Of a stretch of DNA of 64,000 nt, positions 43,117-53,091 are shown one piece after another. Source of the stretch: Mesorhabditis belari (taxonomy: Eukaryota; Nematoda; Chromadorea; Rhabditida; Rhabditidae). Numbering within the stretch: the stretch's first letter is position 1; each line of letters opens with the position of its first letter. Made by a program: the position numbers and the translations under genes. The DNA is taken from positions 1,886,001-1,950,000 of the forward strand of contig CAUEEP010000928.1 in assembly GCA_958450365.1 (NCBI GenBank), read 5' to 3'. The notes under the pieces were generated by a model. That model ran no database searches. It saw only the letters and a list, made by a program, of their open reading frames with translations, and was not told where the DNA came from.

Positions 43117-43495
43117 GTTTCCCTCTTCTCTCTTCTTTCCTCTTATCCCTTTCTTTTGTCTCTTCCTAGCCAAATTCATAGCGATCATCACTATCTGTAA
43201 CAATTCAATTCTATGTGATTCAACTCACAACTTTCATGTGCCATGCATTACAACATATATTGCTTTTCTGCTCTATTGTTCCTCATATCCACTGTGCATA
43301 CTTATTTTATTTAAATTCTCACTTGGTTTCCTTGTACATAGGACCCAAATCTATTGACTTTACTTATTGACCCAAGATTTCCCGGAAATCCCTTGCATTC
43401 TCCGCATTGTGATTTGTGCATTTTCTGTGTTTTCAACCTTTATGAAGGACCGGCTGGGGTCATATACCATGCACATGCACTGGAATAAACTTAAT
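43117..43495 (+). other. 3' UTR of retrotransposon A
   Basis: The last 60 bp (ggaccggctggggtca ... accatgc ... ggaataaact) recur in the relics at 34240 and 44226 while the rest is poorly conserved, so this is the likely region recognised by the reverse transcriptase to start copying. Element B has a different 3' end. Confidence 0.5.
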
Positions 43496-43650
43496 CTGTT
43501 CTTATCGGCTTAATCTCCGGTACGAGTTCTATTGAACTCATCGAGATTAATCAATTTTTGGAACGGGTATGGTTTGTAGAAGCTTGCTTCTCGCCATACA
43601 GCGTCGGCCCGCTATTGCACTTACCGGCGGGATCGGCGCACAACCCCCAC
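43496..43650 (+). ncRNA. U2 3' portion (target duplication plus nucleotides 58-193)
   Basis: The 19-bp target duplication (43496-43514) is followed by U2 from ctccggtacg to cccccac, identical to the intact gene. Together with leader 2 this is one U2 copy split by about 8.7 kb of retrotransposons. It cannot yield U2 RNA. Confidence 0.9.
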
Positions 43651-44397
43651 AAGGGGAACAAAATAAAAGAAAGAAGAGAATAGGAAAGTTCTGTTCGATT
43701 GGAAATCATGTATGCTGGAAATATTCCAATAGAAGACGCAGATCTTCTATTTTTCGATCCCTCAAAATCAGTCGATCAAAAAAGTAGGTAAGGGTCCCGT
43801 AGATGAGCCAAAATTTTTGAGAATCGTTAAAAACTATTCAAAACGATAGAATTTTGTTTAAAACGTGCCAAAAAAGAGGTTTAAAAGTGAAACTATTCTC
43901 ATAGAAATGATTCCGGATCCATGGAGAATCTTCCAAAAAAAAAAAATCCCTGTGGGGCCTCTTATTAATTTTTTTTGAATACGTTTCCAATTTTGCTGAC
44001 AGGACTAAATCTTAACTGTGATTTAGTCTTGTGTATCCTTATAGGTTTTCAACATTTACTGCTTAGTGCTTTAATGTTTTATACTCTACCTAAGATTTCT
44101 ATCTGTGCATATGTTTTCTCATGGTTTCCTAATCCACTAGGCCCATATACCATTCACCATTTAACCTTCACTGTGTTTGCATATACCCTATGTTTTTTTT
44201 TAAAATGTGGGTTCATATATTCTCTGTGTTTTGATCCGTTGTGATGGACCGGCTGGGGTCAATACCATGCCCAATATTCTCTGAATAAAGCTAAATAAAG
44301 CTGTTCTAAAATACTTCTATTTGGACTAAAATCTTGAATTCTAACTTAAAAGAAGTTCGGAAAAGTCCCGATTTCAAGGAATTTAAGGCTTTTTTAT
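43651..44397 (+). repeat. U2 3' flank, second copy of the duplicated segment
   Basis: Partner of 33668-34409, including the hairpin and the retroelement relic (44226-44292). Here the sequence continues past the T-run into attgaaatcattacgg, which shows what the first copy lost at its junction. Confidence 0.85.
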
Positions 44398-44826
44398 TGA
44401 AATCATTACGGTAGTCTTTCTAGAAATTTTTACGTCGTCTCCACGGTTGCTGACTGATCGGGTCTGAAGTTCAACGCCAAGAAATGCGCCCCGCTCGTCG
44501 TGGATGGTCTCCAACACACCGCCCTCCGAACTCAATTCCACATCCAAGCCAAGCCGATGGTCATGCTGAAGGAAGACGACACCTACGAACACCTCGGAGT
44601 GCCCACGGGATACCACACCGCCCCATCCGCCGAACATGCCCTGCAGAAGATGACAGCCCACGTCGAAGCCCTCGACTCCTCTCTTCTCGCCCCGTGGCAA
44701 AAAGCGGATGCTGTCAACACATTCGTCCTCCCGTGCATCTCCTTCCATCTCAAGAACGGTGTCGTCCCCAAGAATTTAAGGCTTTTTTATTCAAATAATT
44801 ACGGTAGTCTTTCTATAAATTTTTAC
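44380..44826 (+). mobile_element. Internal RT-domain fragment framed by 54-bp direct repeats
   Basis: 44434-44772 matches an internal part of element A (about 41565-41905; for example MLKEDDTYEHLGVPTGYH and LLAPWQKADAVNTFVLPC) with scattered differences and a Trp-to-stop change near its start. It is bordered by two 54-bp copies of aatttaaggcttttttatt...ttttac (44380-44433 and 44773-44826) that differ at a few sites. It has neither end of the element, so it is a captured cDNA or DNA fragment. Confidence 0.8.
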
Positions 44827-44829
44827 TTT

Positions 44830-46011
44830 CAACAAAACATTCTGAAGATCTTTTAACGTAAGAGCTACAACTTTGATTTGAAAAATTTACCTTAGATAAA
44901 CAACAATAACCAGTTTTTGAGAATACCTTGGTTTAACTTCGACAACTTCGAGACTTTTTCTTGCCATACTTGAAAGGATCCTTCAAGACATTTCAGACAA
45001 CTTGGTGCGAGCGCTTCATTTTTTTTTTTGCGGTTTTCCGATTCGACAACTTTCTTCCTTTTAAAATCAAAGTTTTCATTTGTTCGATTTTCCTCGAAAG
45101 CGATATTCCACGCCCCATCTTCCTAAAAAATAAAAATTATTAAAAAGTAAGCAAAAAACATGGTTATTACAGGTAGAAAATCGAACCGAAAAGAAACGTA
45201 GTAGTCCTATCATTTTGCAACAGGTGTAAAATAAAGAAATGCTTTAAAAATTTTGCCTTTTAAAGTAAATTATTTGGCAAACGGTATTTGTATATAAAGG
45301 TATATAGTTTTATTTATTTATTTCTTTGTTCTTCTTCTTCTTCTTCTTCTTCTCCTTCTTCTTCTTCTCCTTCTCCTTCTTCTTCTTCTTCTTCTTCTTC
45401 TCCTTCTTCTTCTCCTTCTTCTCCTTCTTCTTCTTCTTCTTCTCCTTCTTCTTCTTCTTCTTCTCCTTCTTCTTCTTCTTCTCCTTCTTCTTCTTCTCCT
45501 TCTTCTTCTCCTTCTTCTCCTTCTTCTTCTTCTCCTTCTTCTCCTTCTTCTTCGTGCTTTTGTATATAAAATTCGAAATTAAGCATCGTTTTGCATTTTT
45601 AGTTATTTAAAATCGAAAATCGCAAAAATCGAGAGTGGTCCTATCATTTTGCAACGCACTGTATAATCGTATGATTAAAAAGGCCAGGCCCAGACCCAGA
45701 AAAATCGATGCAACATCTCCAGTGGCAATGTAACAAACTGAGAGAAACACTCCAAAGCTCTAGTTGTTTTGTGTTGTAAAGTGATTCGCGGGACTTCAAT
45801 ATCTTTAATGACTTTGGTTTTGCAAGGTTTTTTGTTGCAAGCTACACAAAACAACATCTCACAATAAAAGCTATAAAACATAGTTAGAGCTTGCTGGATG
45901 AGTTGTGAAGAGGCTGGATCTGAAAAAAGTTCAGTTTTCTTATGCAATTCTTTTAGCTGTCAACGTAATATGATGAAATCTATAATTTTCAAAGATTTAT
46001 CTCTTTATATA
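44830..46011. other. Unassigned region with a CTT microsatellite
   Basis: Contains the trinucleotide tract at 45330-45555 and a solo Tc1-like end at 45627-45662. Short frames at both sides are unsupported. Confidence 0.5.
45330..45555 (+). repeat. CTT/CCT trinucleotide tract
   Basis: Long run of ttc with interspersed tcc. Poly-Ser, poly-Phe and poly-Glu frames are artefacts. Confidence 0.95.
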
Positions 46012-47591
46012 CAGTAGCGGACATAATTTTGGAAACTTTTGTTTTTTCTAAAAAAATTTTCTTAGTAAAATCTGATTCGGTATGTTTACTAGCGGAAATA
46101 TGTAGACCTAAAAAGCACGTAATAATCCATAGACAGAACTGCTGAACTCTTTGAAAACTATTATTTCTAATGCATTTATCTATAAACCTAGAGGACATAA
46201 ATTTGGAAACTTTTAAAAACAACTCTAAATAATAATGTAACAAACCATTAAACTTCTAAATTAAAACAAAAACAAATAAATCAATTCAATACTTTGTGGA
46301 AGATCCTTTAGAATCAATAATAGTCTGGCACCGAGCGCTCATCGAAGCGACCAAGTTGTCGATGGTTGTTGTTTGAATTTCCATCCACTTCTTAGCCAAA
46401 AGCTCGAATTTTTCTTTAAGATTATGGCTCTGAACGCCTGACAGGCTCTCTCCAGAACTTCCTATAGATGTTCAATATGGTTTAAATCAGAACTCTGGCT
46501 CGGCCATTCCATAAAATAATTCCTTCCTTCTGAAACCAGTCCTTTACAAGCCCCGCGAAGTATGTTTGTCCTGTCGAAAAAGAAAGTTGGAAGGCATCAA
46601 CTGAAAGGCATTCAACTGGAGGGAAGCTTATGTTTCGATAAAATGTCCAAGCAAGCACGTTTGTCTATAATTCCATCAGTGCATTTGAATGAGATCATTC
46701 CGTAAGCTGAAAAGCCACTCCATACAAGATCACTACCACCGTCATGCTTCAAAGTCGGAATTACGTATCCTTTACTGAACCTTTTGTTGGCATGACGACG
46801 AACATATCGAAAGCCATCAGATTCAAACAATGCGAACTTACTTTCGTCCGAAAAGAGGCAAATAGACCATTGTTGAGCCGTCCAATATCGATGCTCTTCT
46901 GTGAATTTGCCCCGAAGCTTGCGAATCTTTGCAGAGATCAGTGGCTTATAAGCAGGACGTCGACCAAACAATCAAAATCCGCGTAAACGACGTTGTACTG
47001 TCTTTGAACTAATTTCCTTTCTGACTTTGTCAGGCAAATCCGCGTAAATCTCGACCGATGACTTCTTTGGATCAGCCTTTGAAAGAGTTTTCATCTGCAA
47101 ACCATCTCGTTTTGTGGTTTTTCTGTGTTTTCCGGTATGCTTATGAGCATTTGTTGTTCCAGTTCGAGCGTATCTTTTTAAAATTTTTGATACAGTACTC
47201 TTTGAAAGACCAAGAGATCGAGAGATAAATGTCTGCTTCTGCCTATTTTGGTGCATCCATACAACATCTTCGCGTTCCTCTGTTGAAGTCTCTTTCTTGC
47301 TGCTCATCCATAAAAAAAGTTAAAATAATTAGTAGAGGTTTAAAAAGATAAAAATAGAACAAAAAAGTAATACACTTGAGGTTTTCATGAAAGTTTCCAA
47401 ATTTATGTCCTCTAGGTTTATAGCTAAATGCATTAGAAATAATAGTTTTCAAAAAGGTCCGCAGTTCTGTCTGTGGATTATTACGTGCTTTTTAGGTCTA
47501 CATATTTTCGCTAGTAAACATCCCAAATCAGATTTTACTAAGAAAATTTTTTTAGAAAAAACAAAAGTTTCCAAAATTATGTCCGCTACTG
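46012..47591 (-). mobile_element. IR/DR Tc1-like transposon, decayed
   Basis: TA-flanked inverted repeats of about 210 bp (46012-46222 and 47388-47591) with direct motifs: outer GCGGACATAATTTTGGAAAC and inner GAGGACATAAATTTGGAAAC. Minus-strand transposase: 47307-46972 carries the helix-turn-helix (FISRSLGLSKSTVSKILKRY). A stop separates it from 46971-46612 (LFSDESKFALFESDGFRY). The C-terminal part with MEWPSQSSDLNHIEHL near 46510 is in another frame and ends in a stop. At least three lesions: inactive. Confidence 0.8.
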
Positions 47592-47817
47592 TAGATCTAG
47601 ATTCACATTTTCACTTGAAGCAGATCCATTCTCCCGTTTGCATAAGCCTTTTCTGTAGTTTGTATCCAATTTGTCGCCGCTTGAGTCAAGCAAATTCAAA
47701 AAAGCGCCAAAAAAACATGAATCGCGTTTCGAAAGGTGTAGATTTCTATTTGAATATTGATTTTTTATATGTAAAATGATTTATTATGCAAATTTTTAAT
47801 CAATTAGTTTTCTATAG

Positions 47818-47877
47818 ATGGATTTCGCAGCGAGTTCGACAAAAAACACTAGAGAAAAACCCGAGGATTTACAGGTA
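47818..47877 (+). other. Possible orphan exon
   Basis: ATG after ttttctatag reads MDFAASSTKNTREKPEDLQ to a donor gtaagt. It lies just upstream of peptide gene copy 2 but no splice to it is needed. Weak. Confidence 0.15.
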
Positions 47878-47949
47878 AGTAGAAGTTGAAAGGTAAGTAG
47901 AAGTAGAACAGTAAGTAGAAGTACAAATTTACAAGTAAGTTTTACTATA

Positions 47950-48481
47950 ATGGTGATGGTTGTGCTCATTTCGATGTTGGTCTTGATCTCCAAACAATCT
48001 CCTGATGAGGTCAAGGACAAGAGCGTTGCTTCTACGGAAATAGAACTACGAGATCCCATCGTACAAGATGACAATTCGTTAACAGGTAAATAAATGGTTC
48101 AATTTGTCACAGTTTGCTTTAACCTCCGAAAAAGCTACTAAAGCCTGAGCCAAAGCCTGAGCCAAAGCCTGAGCCAAAGCCTGAGCCAAAGCCTGAGCCA
48201 AAGCCTGAGCCAAAGCCTGAGCCAAAGCCTGAGCCAAAGCCTGAGCCAAAGCCTGAGCCAAAGCCTGAGCCAAAGCCTGAGCCAAAGCCTGAGCCAAAGC
48301 ATGCCACGCGATCTCTTTTCATATAAAGTTGTGAGCAAAGAGAATAGATTCACACCGAACCATGATCATTTCAGTCGATGAAGAACCAAAACGTCGTCAC
48401 CATCGACACCGGCGTGGTTTTGGATGTAGTGTCTGTTGTGGAAGAGGTGGATGCAATGTCTGCTGTTCGTGGAAGAAGTAG
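47950..48481 (+). CDS. Secreted Cys-rich peptide precursor, copy 2 (opposite orientation)
   Basis: Exons 47950-48085 and 48375-48481, 80 residues. The signal peptide starts four codons later than in copies 1 and 3 ([14 protein letters not shown]) because the sequence upstream of this point is unrelated. The mature region reads [17 protein letters not shown] and ends SWKK, after RRHHRHRR. The frame, splice sites and all six Cys are kept, but the usual promoter and 5' UTR are gone, so expression is doubtful. The intron carries the shared 12-bp array (48140-48300). Confidence 0.5.
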
Positions 48482-49316
48482 ATTCGATTCCTCACTTTTT
48501 TTGTGATGTCTTCTCACCTGATTCAATAAAAACTAGAATTTGAAATTTGCAAAGATTTTCCATATCAAAAATCTTTCAGTCTGGTCGTTTGAAGAGGTCG
48601 TTACGATCTCCTTATGATTCGAGTGCTCCCATTTTCTAAAAGACATCTATTTTTTTGAAAGCTACATTAATCAAATTCACAGTTTTCATTTGATTTGAGT
48701 TTTGACTGAGGAAGTTAAAGTTAAAGATTTACAAAACCGACCAAAGTTTGATCCAAAAGTGCACGTGGTTGTAGTAAAAAGCTGTTCTCGAAAAGTTTTT
48801 TACGTCGATAGTTGTTCCGCCTCATTGCCTCATGAGAACATTGCCAGCTTCGAGTGTCAGTTCAGCTAATCATAGGCTTGAACATAGGCGATATAAAGGC
48901 GTTTTGAGAGGTCAAAATAGGCAAAATAGGCAAGAATGTTTCAGAAGCCAAAAGCCATTTTCGTGAGAAAAAAGCTGTAGACATGGCTTTTGGCTTAATT
49001 TTTTTGGAGCAGATTTGAGAAAACTTGATAAAAATGCTTTGAAACAAATTTCTGAGTTGTTTTGGTCTTCAGAATCCAAGTAAAATCCTTATTGGAGATA
49101 AATCCTTTTAGCAAATGAATATTAAGAATAGCAAAATTAATAAAAATAGAGAGAAAGAAAATTCAAAATATAAAGCAACATGTGCGTATACGGGTCCAAA
49201 TAAAAAAACGCTGGATTTTTATGTTACAACCCTTTTTGAGGTTTTATTTTCAACCATACCATTTTCAATTTTGATTTCAATTCAAATTTGAGTATAAAAA
49301 ATTATGTTATTATGTA
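48482..49316. other. Duplicated flank and dispersed repeat
   Basis: 48540-48610 is inverted at 51022-51100. 48735-49085 matches the dispersed repeat at 19395-20405. No gene seen. Confidence 0.5.
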
Positions 49317-50961
49317 CACTGGTGGTCATATGTATTAGTACCCTCTTGCAAAAATTTTTTTCGCTCAACGATTGCCCCCCCTCCTAAAAGGCAGCCAAAT
49401 TCAAAGTGCTAAAAAGCATTTTTTTGCTAACAAGCTCTAGTCTCTAAAACCACAAAAAAATTGATTCGAAATGTTTATTATCTTTTTGAAAAAATAGCAA
49501 GGACGGGAAAGACACCTCAAAAATGGTGGACAAAAGTATTGACACCTTAGCTTTTCCTTTATTTTTTTTCTTGTTTACATTCATGTTTTGATGACTTTTT
49601 AAAATATTTAATTTTAGATGCCGTATCTACCCACTCCAATCAAAGAAAAGATCGTTGAAGGTCGAAGAAATGGAATGAAAACAACAGATTTGGCTGAACA
49701 ATTTGGATGCAGCGAGAGCACTGTGAAACGACTTTTTAAACAATCAAAGATTATGGGTTCTCTACACAGAGCTGCAAAATCTGGTCGACATCCATCAACA
49801 ACAACTGCCGAGGATCGATCGATCATAGGGGAATTCAAAAAGAACCCAAGTCTCACCTCGACCAACGGAAGCCGCCTGTATAAATCACAATTCAGCAAAT
49901 ATATCTCAGCAAGGACCGTGAGAAGGCGACTCATCAAAGCAAAGTTGTACGCTAGACGACCAATAAAGAAGCCACGTATGACTCCTCGGATTAGGAAACT
50001 TCGTTTAGCCTTTGCTCGGAGGTACCAAAGTTGGACGATTGGAGTCGAGTAATTTTCTCTGATGAGACAAAAGTTAATCTCTATCAGTCGGATGGACCTC
50101 CATTGATCAGGCGACCGATTGGAAAGCGGCTATTACTCAAGTACATCAAACCCACGGTTCGATTTGGGGGTGGAAATATTATGTGCTGGGGTATGAATTT
50201 CTATAGTTTTCTTCGTATAACTGTGAACTTGCAGGAGCGATGACAAGAAATGTGATCGGTCCACTTGAGATGATCAATTCAACCATGATGTCTCAGCGAT
50301 ACATGGGAATACTTGAGCAACGTTTACTTCCATTTGCGAGCAAAACATTACCTCAAGGATGGTTGTACTACCAGGACAACTCGCCAGTTCACACAAGCAA
50401 ACTTATGATGGGACCTGTCGGAAGACTCTCGAATGGAGGACGGGTACGATTTCCGGGCTGGTTTGCGATTAATGGTGTTTCTTTGATTAAAGCACCTCCC
50501 TTTTCACCAGATTTGAACGTTATCGAGAATCTATGGTCGATTGTGAAAGCGAAATTGAAGGAGAAACACTTTTCGTCCAAAGTCGAGCTTTGGCTCTATC
50601 TACGTCTTGTATGGAATCAAATTGGATCATCAGTTTTGCACAATTTGGTCGACTCGATGTTCAGACGGATAGAAAAAAACATTCAAGCCAAAGGAGGACC
50701 AATAGACTATTAAATTTACTTTTGTTTTTGCAAGGTGTCAATACTTTTGTCCACCATTTTTGAGGTGTCTTTTCCGTCCTTGCCATTTTTTAAAAAGATA
50801 ATAAACATTTCGAATCAATTTTTTTGTGGTTTTAGAGACTAGAGCTTGTTAGCAAAAAAATGCTTTTTAACATTTTGAATTTCGCTGCCTTTTAAGGGGG
50901 GGGGGCAATCGTTGAGAGAAAATTTTTTGCAAGAGGGTACTAATACATATGACCACCAGTG
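49317..50961 (+). mobile_element. IR/DR Tc1-like transposon with a 49-residue D-E spacing
   Basis: TA-flanked, with about 235-bp inverted repeats (49317-49550 and 50730-50961). The ends are CACTGGTGGTCATATGTATT, with an inner related motif GGTGGACAAAAGTATTGACA, an IR/DR layout. Transposase exon 1 starts MPYLPTPIKEKIVEGRRNGM at 49618. A frameshift near 50035 separates SWTI from DWSRVIFSDETKVNL. An intron (about 50190-50233, gtatga to ttgcag) sits at MCWG/AMTR, the same place as in the element at 30181. The rest has YQDNSPVHTS and SPDLNVIENLW with 49 residues between Asp and Glu, ending at 50713. One lesion only. Confidence 0.85.
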
Positions 50962-51138
50962 TATTTTCTAATTTTCCCTTTGTATTTTGAATTGTTAACG
51001 TTCACCTTGAAAAACATAAAATCCTCTTCAAACGACCAGACTGAAAGATTTTTGATATGGAAAATCTTTGCAAATTTCAAATTCTAGTTTTTATTGAATC
51101 AGATGAGAAGACATCACAAAAAAAGTGAGGAATCGAAT

Positions 51139-51670
51139 CTACTTCTTCCACGAACAGCAGACATTGCATCCACCTCTTCCACAACAGAAACTACATCCAA
51201 AACCACGCCGGTGTCGATGGTGATGACGTTTCGGTTCTTCACCGACTGAAATGATCATGGTTCGGTGTGAATCTATTCTCTTTGCTCACAACTTTATATG
51301 AAAAGAGATCGCGTGGCATGCTTTGGCTCAGGCTTTGGCTCAGGCTTTGGCTCAGGCTTTGGCTCAGGCTTTGGCTCAGGCTTTGGCTCAGGCTTTGGCT
51401 CAGGCTTTGGCTCAGGCTTTGGCTCAGGCTTTGGCTCAGGCTTTGGCTCAGGCTTTGGCTCAGGCTTTAGTAGCTTTTTCGGAGGTTAAAGCAAACTGTG
51501 ACAAATTGAATCATTTATTTACCTGTTAACGAATTGTCGTCTTGTACGATGGGATCTCCTAGTTCTATTTCCGTAGAAGCAACGCTCTTGTCCTTGTCCT
51601 CATCAGGAGATTGTTTGGAGATCAAGACCAACATCGAAATGAGCACAACCATCACCAAAAGGCACTTCAT
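51139..51670 (-). CDS. Secreted Cys-rich peptide precursor, copy 3
   Basis: Minus-strand exons 51670-51523 and 51245-51139, 84 residues. The signal peptide is identical to copy 1 ([18 protein letters not shown]). The mature part is [17 protein letters not shown] ending SWKK, closer to copy 2 than to copy 1. The intron has a 12-bp array at 51322-51468. Copies 2 and 3 face each other as an inverted pair. Confidence 0.6.
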
Positions 51671-52464
51671 TTTTAGTTGAGACGACAGTTTTTACTTCAA
51701 CATCATCAGCTAATCTTTATATACTACGATATTTCCGAGAAACATTCATCAATTTCTCTCTCGGCACATTATCAATAGGTCTGAAAAGTTGTATTTGGTT
51801 AGGTTTCTCCCAAAATTTGGTTAGGTTTCTCCTAAAATGTAAATGATAATGATGAGTAAGCGGAGAAATATGAAGCATGAACCAAGATGCGGAAACATGC
51901 CTTTCTTTCAGCCATTACCCAAATTAAGAGAACAGAGAAGAGAGTCATTTTTCGCAGAGATAGAATTACGCAAGAAAATGGGGCAGACAAAAAGGAAATA
52001 ATGCGTCGTTAAGTTCAGAGAAATCTTATCTAGCTAGTTTGGCGAATGCGGAAAAAAATTTTAAGCAATTTTCTTGGATTTTCTCTCTCAACAGGCGATT
52101 CAAATTTTTTCACCATCCACCCCGGCGCACATCCGCGCGAAATAAGACAAAAAAATCGTTCTCTATAGGATTTTTGTGTTTGAATACAAAAATGAAGAAA
52201 GTTTTTGAAATCCCTCCGACAGATTTTTGAAAAATCTAGTTTTGCTGATTTTACACTGTTAAATTTCAGTCATATTTCATGGTGGGAGCAAAATTTTAAA
52301 AACGAGAGCCTAAAACAAAAATGTAAACCACAAGTTTTACTCTACGGGCTCTTCTATATCTTTTGATACTAAAAACATAAAAATTGATAAAGCCTAAAAA
52401 ATTATAAGCCTTTTGAAAATAAAAATGTGGTTTCTGGGTTATGGCGCACTATAACGTGAATAAA

Positions 52465-52743
52465 TTACCGTAACCCGAAAGAGAAAAAGAGCAAAATCAA
52501 ACTTACAACCAGACCATTTTTCGTTATTTTTCTTTTTTCGTAAATTTGCCCAAAAACTGACTGCATCGACTCCAAACTTTCTTTACTTATATTGGTTAAG
52601 CACTGTGCGTCCATTCCTTTGCGAGATTCATTGCTTTCTGGCAAGGATATCTCGCGATGGAGCATCAATCGGCGGTTGAATCGTGCTGGATTGCAGGGAC
52701 AATTTGCAGGGACATTTTCACGGGTGAGATTGAGATCAATATA
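52465..52743 (-). pseudogene. Conserved open frame, copy 2, frameshifted
   Basis: Same sequence as the frame at 29875-30178 (DLNLTRENVPANCPCNPARF) but one A is missing in an A-run near 52537, which changes the last 20 or so residues. A Tc1-like end borders it at 52744. Confidence 0.4.
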
Positions 52744-53089
52744 CAGTGGTCCACAAAAGTAATGCCCCATTGCCATCCAACAGTATGTTTTGTAAGGAAA
52801 TCTTGCAAAATCGACATTTCAGAAAAAAAGTAGGGTATTTTTATCTACCTATAAGACCCGACTTTTCAAGAATATAAGATTTATCTCCACAAAAGTAATG
52901 CCCCATTTGCAAAGAATTAACACAATTTTTTAAAATCAATACTTGGTTGGTCCTCCTTTTGCTTTTATTACTTCTTTGAGTCTTTTTTTTTGAGTCTTTT
53001 TAAGTTTTTTCTGAAATGTCGATTTTGCAAGATTTCCTTACAAAACATACTGTTGGATGGCAATGGGGCATTACTTTTGTGGACCACTG
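52744..53089. mobile_element. Deletion derivative of the IR/DR element at 30181
   Basis: Keeps the left end with both direct motifs (cagtggtccacaaaagtaat at 52744 and ccacaaaagtaatgcccc near 52886) and the outer part of the right arm (53010-53089). The transposase is gone. A 346-bp non-autonomous copy. Confidence 0.8.
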
Positions 53090-53091
53090 TA

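Larger units (their letters stand above)
39397..43495 (+). mobile_element. Full-length U2-inserted non-LTR retrotransposon A
   Basis: Begins acgttgatttgagcagag directly after the 19-bp U2 repeat at 39378-39396 and ends ggaataaacttaat before a second 19-bp repeat at 43496-43514, after which U2 resumes at nucleotide 58. The 33-nt 5' leader, single ORF and 379-bp 3' UTR are intact. Near the 5' end a perfect 11-bp hairpin cggtcccccac/gtgggggaccg with a 6-nt loop lies at 39464-39491, within the coding frame. The element is much more GC-rich than its surroundings. Confidence 0.9.
51100..52900. repeat. Segmental duplication of 28480-30390
   Basis: The peptide gene, its upstream region, the open frame at 52465 and the Tc1-like left arm follow in the same order as at 28480-30390, with small indels and substitutions. 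Confidence 0.85.

Noticed and set aside
36648..43203. Many long minus-strand and out-of-frame ORFs over elements A and B
   Set aside because: Shadows of GC-rich coding sequence in the retrotransposon ORFs.
45288..45610. Poly-Ser/Pro, poly-Phe and poly-Glu frames
   Set aside because: CTT/CCT trinucleotide repeat.
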